Shown here piece by piece: positions 6,750 through 7,165 of a stretch of DNA of 7,165 bases (its first letter is position 1; every line of letters starts with the position of its first letter). A model generated the notes under the pieces. That model had not been told where the DNA came from, did no database searches, and was given only the letters and a program-made list of their open reading frames with translations. The position numbers and the translations under genes are program-made. The DNA comes from Lachnoclostridium phytofermentans (GTDB lineage: Bacteria > Bacillota > Clostridia > Lachnospirales > Lachnospiraceae): assembly GCA_003526525.1 (NCBI GenBank), contig DPVV01000341.1:1-7165 (forward strand), read 5' to 3'.

Positions 6750-7165
6750 TGCAGGCTTATAACTGCTCTTTAGTGATGCTATCCTGTTAAATACTAGTTT
6801 CTCGCCTGTGGAATCTTTACAATCCACACAGAAAAATCCATTTCTTAAGAACTGAAATCTATCAAAAGCTTTTACACCCTGTAAGCTTGGTTCTACGAAG
6901 CACTCGCTAACAACAATTGAATTTGGATTAAGGTTTACGGAACCATCTTCGTTGTATACACCCTTTTCCTCATCTACTAGATTCTCATATAATCTAGCTT
7001 CTGCTTTGATAGCATGCGGTGCGGATACCCAATGAATCGTACCTTTTACTTTTCTTGCATTAAAGCCAGATCCACTCTTTGTTTCCGGATCATACGTACA
7101 ATAAACTTCCGTAACATTACCAGCTTCATCTGTCTTATAATCTGTGCAGGTTACAAAATAAGCAT
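6747..7165 (-). CDS. glnS: glutaminyl-tRNA synthetase, C-terminal part (runs off right edge)
   Basis: Class I synthetase that joins glutamine to tRNA-Gln. Only the last 138 residues are present, which belong to the two beta-barrel anticodon-binding domains. Family signatures are AYFVTCTDYKTDEAGNVTEV, CTYDPETKSG, VKGTIHWVSAPHAIKAEARLYE, LNPNS, a segment with EPSL, then FDRFQFLRNGFFCVD and the final VFNRIASLKSSYKPA. The catalytic Rossmann domain with HIGH and KMSKS motifs is outside the window. Bacilli lack this enzyme and make Gln-tRNA through GatCAB amidation, whereas many clostridia keep a direct glnS, which fits the inferred organism. The two downstream genes follow at 11 and 38 nt and appear to be cotranscribed. 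Confidence 0.95.
   Translation of the reverse strand, partial: AYFVTCTDYKTDEAGNVTEVYCTYDPETKSGSGFNARKVKGTIHWVSAPHAIKAEARLYENLVDEEKGVYNEDGSVNLNPNSIVVSECFVEPSLQGVKAFDRFQFLRNGFFCVDCKDSTGEKLVFNRIASLKSSYKPA

Overview
The window comes from a low-GC Gram-positive anaerobe of the Clostridia, most likely a Lachnospiraceae species close to Lachnoclostridium (Clostridium) phytofermentans. That placement is inferred from four things: AT-rich intergenic DNA, strong AGGAGG-type ribosome binding sites, a CIRCE operator on groESL next to guaB (a common clostridial neighbourhood), and small conserved proteins typical of this group (DUF6106-, DUF6062- and DUF2225-like). All genes but one are on the minus strand. 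Family names were recognised by eye, without a database search.

Layout, left to right. The first 401 bases hold the N-terminal part of IMP dehydrogenase (guaB), which runs off the left edge. Its roughly 180-nt leader has a strong sigma-A promoter, a long folded stem and a possible 26-codon leader ORF whose stop abuts the guaB start. The rest of the gap up to 932 holds several small palindromes and the terminator of the next gene. Positions 933-1442 encode a small two-helix membrane protein (DUF6106-like) with its own promoter and terminator. The 1443-1817 gap holds that promoter, a short palindromic element and the groEL terminator; I see nothing assignable in about 1561-1664. Positions 1818-3823 are the groES-groEL operon with a perfect CIRCE (HrcA operator) between its promoter and groES.

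The 3888-4287 gap carries the groES promoter, a compound palindromic repeat (related to a second copy at 882-925) and a near-consensus extended -10 promoter for a plus-strand VanZ-family membrane protein (4288-4974). VanZ converges on the right-hand operon across a long imperfect inverted repeat (5001-5069). The right-hand minus-strand operon reads glnS (C-terminal part only) -> DUF2225-like -> DUF6062-like, tightly spaced; the latter two have paired-cysteine, probably zinc-binding, motifs.

The genes are mainly housekeeping: protein folding, GMP synthesis and tRNA charging. No mobile element with a transposase, CRISPR array, tRNA or rRNA was seen. The parts least explained by known families are the guaB leader, the two kinds of dispersed palindromic repeats, and the Cys-rich pair downstream of glnS.
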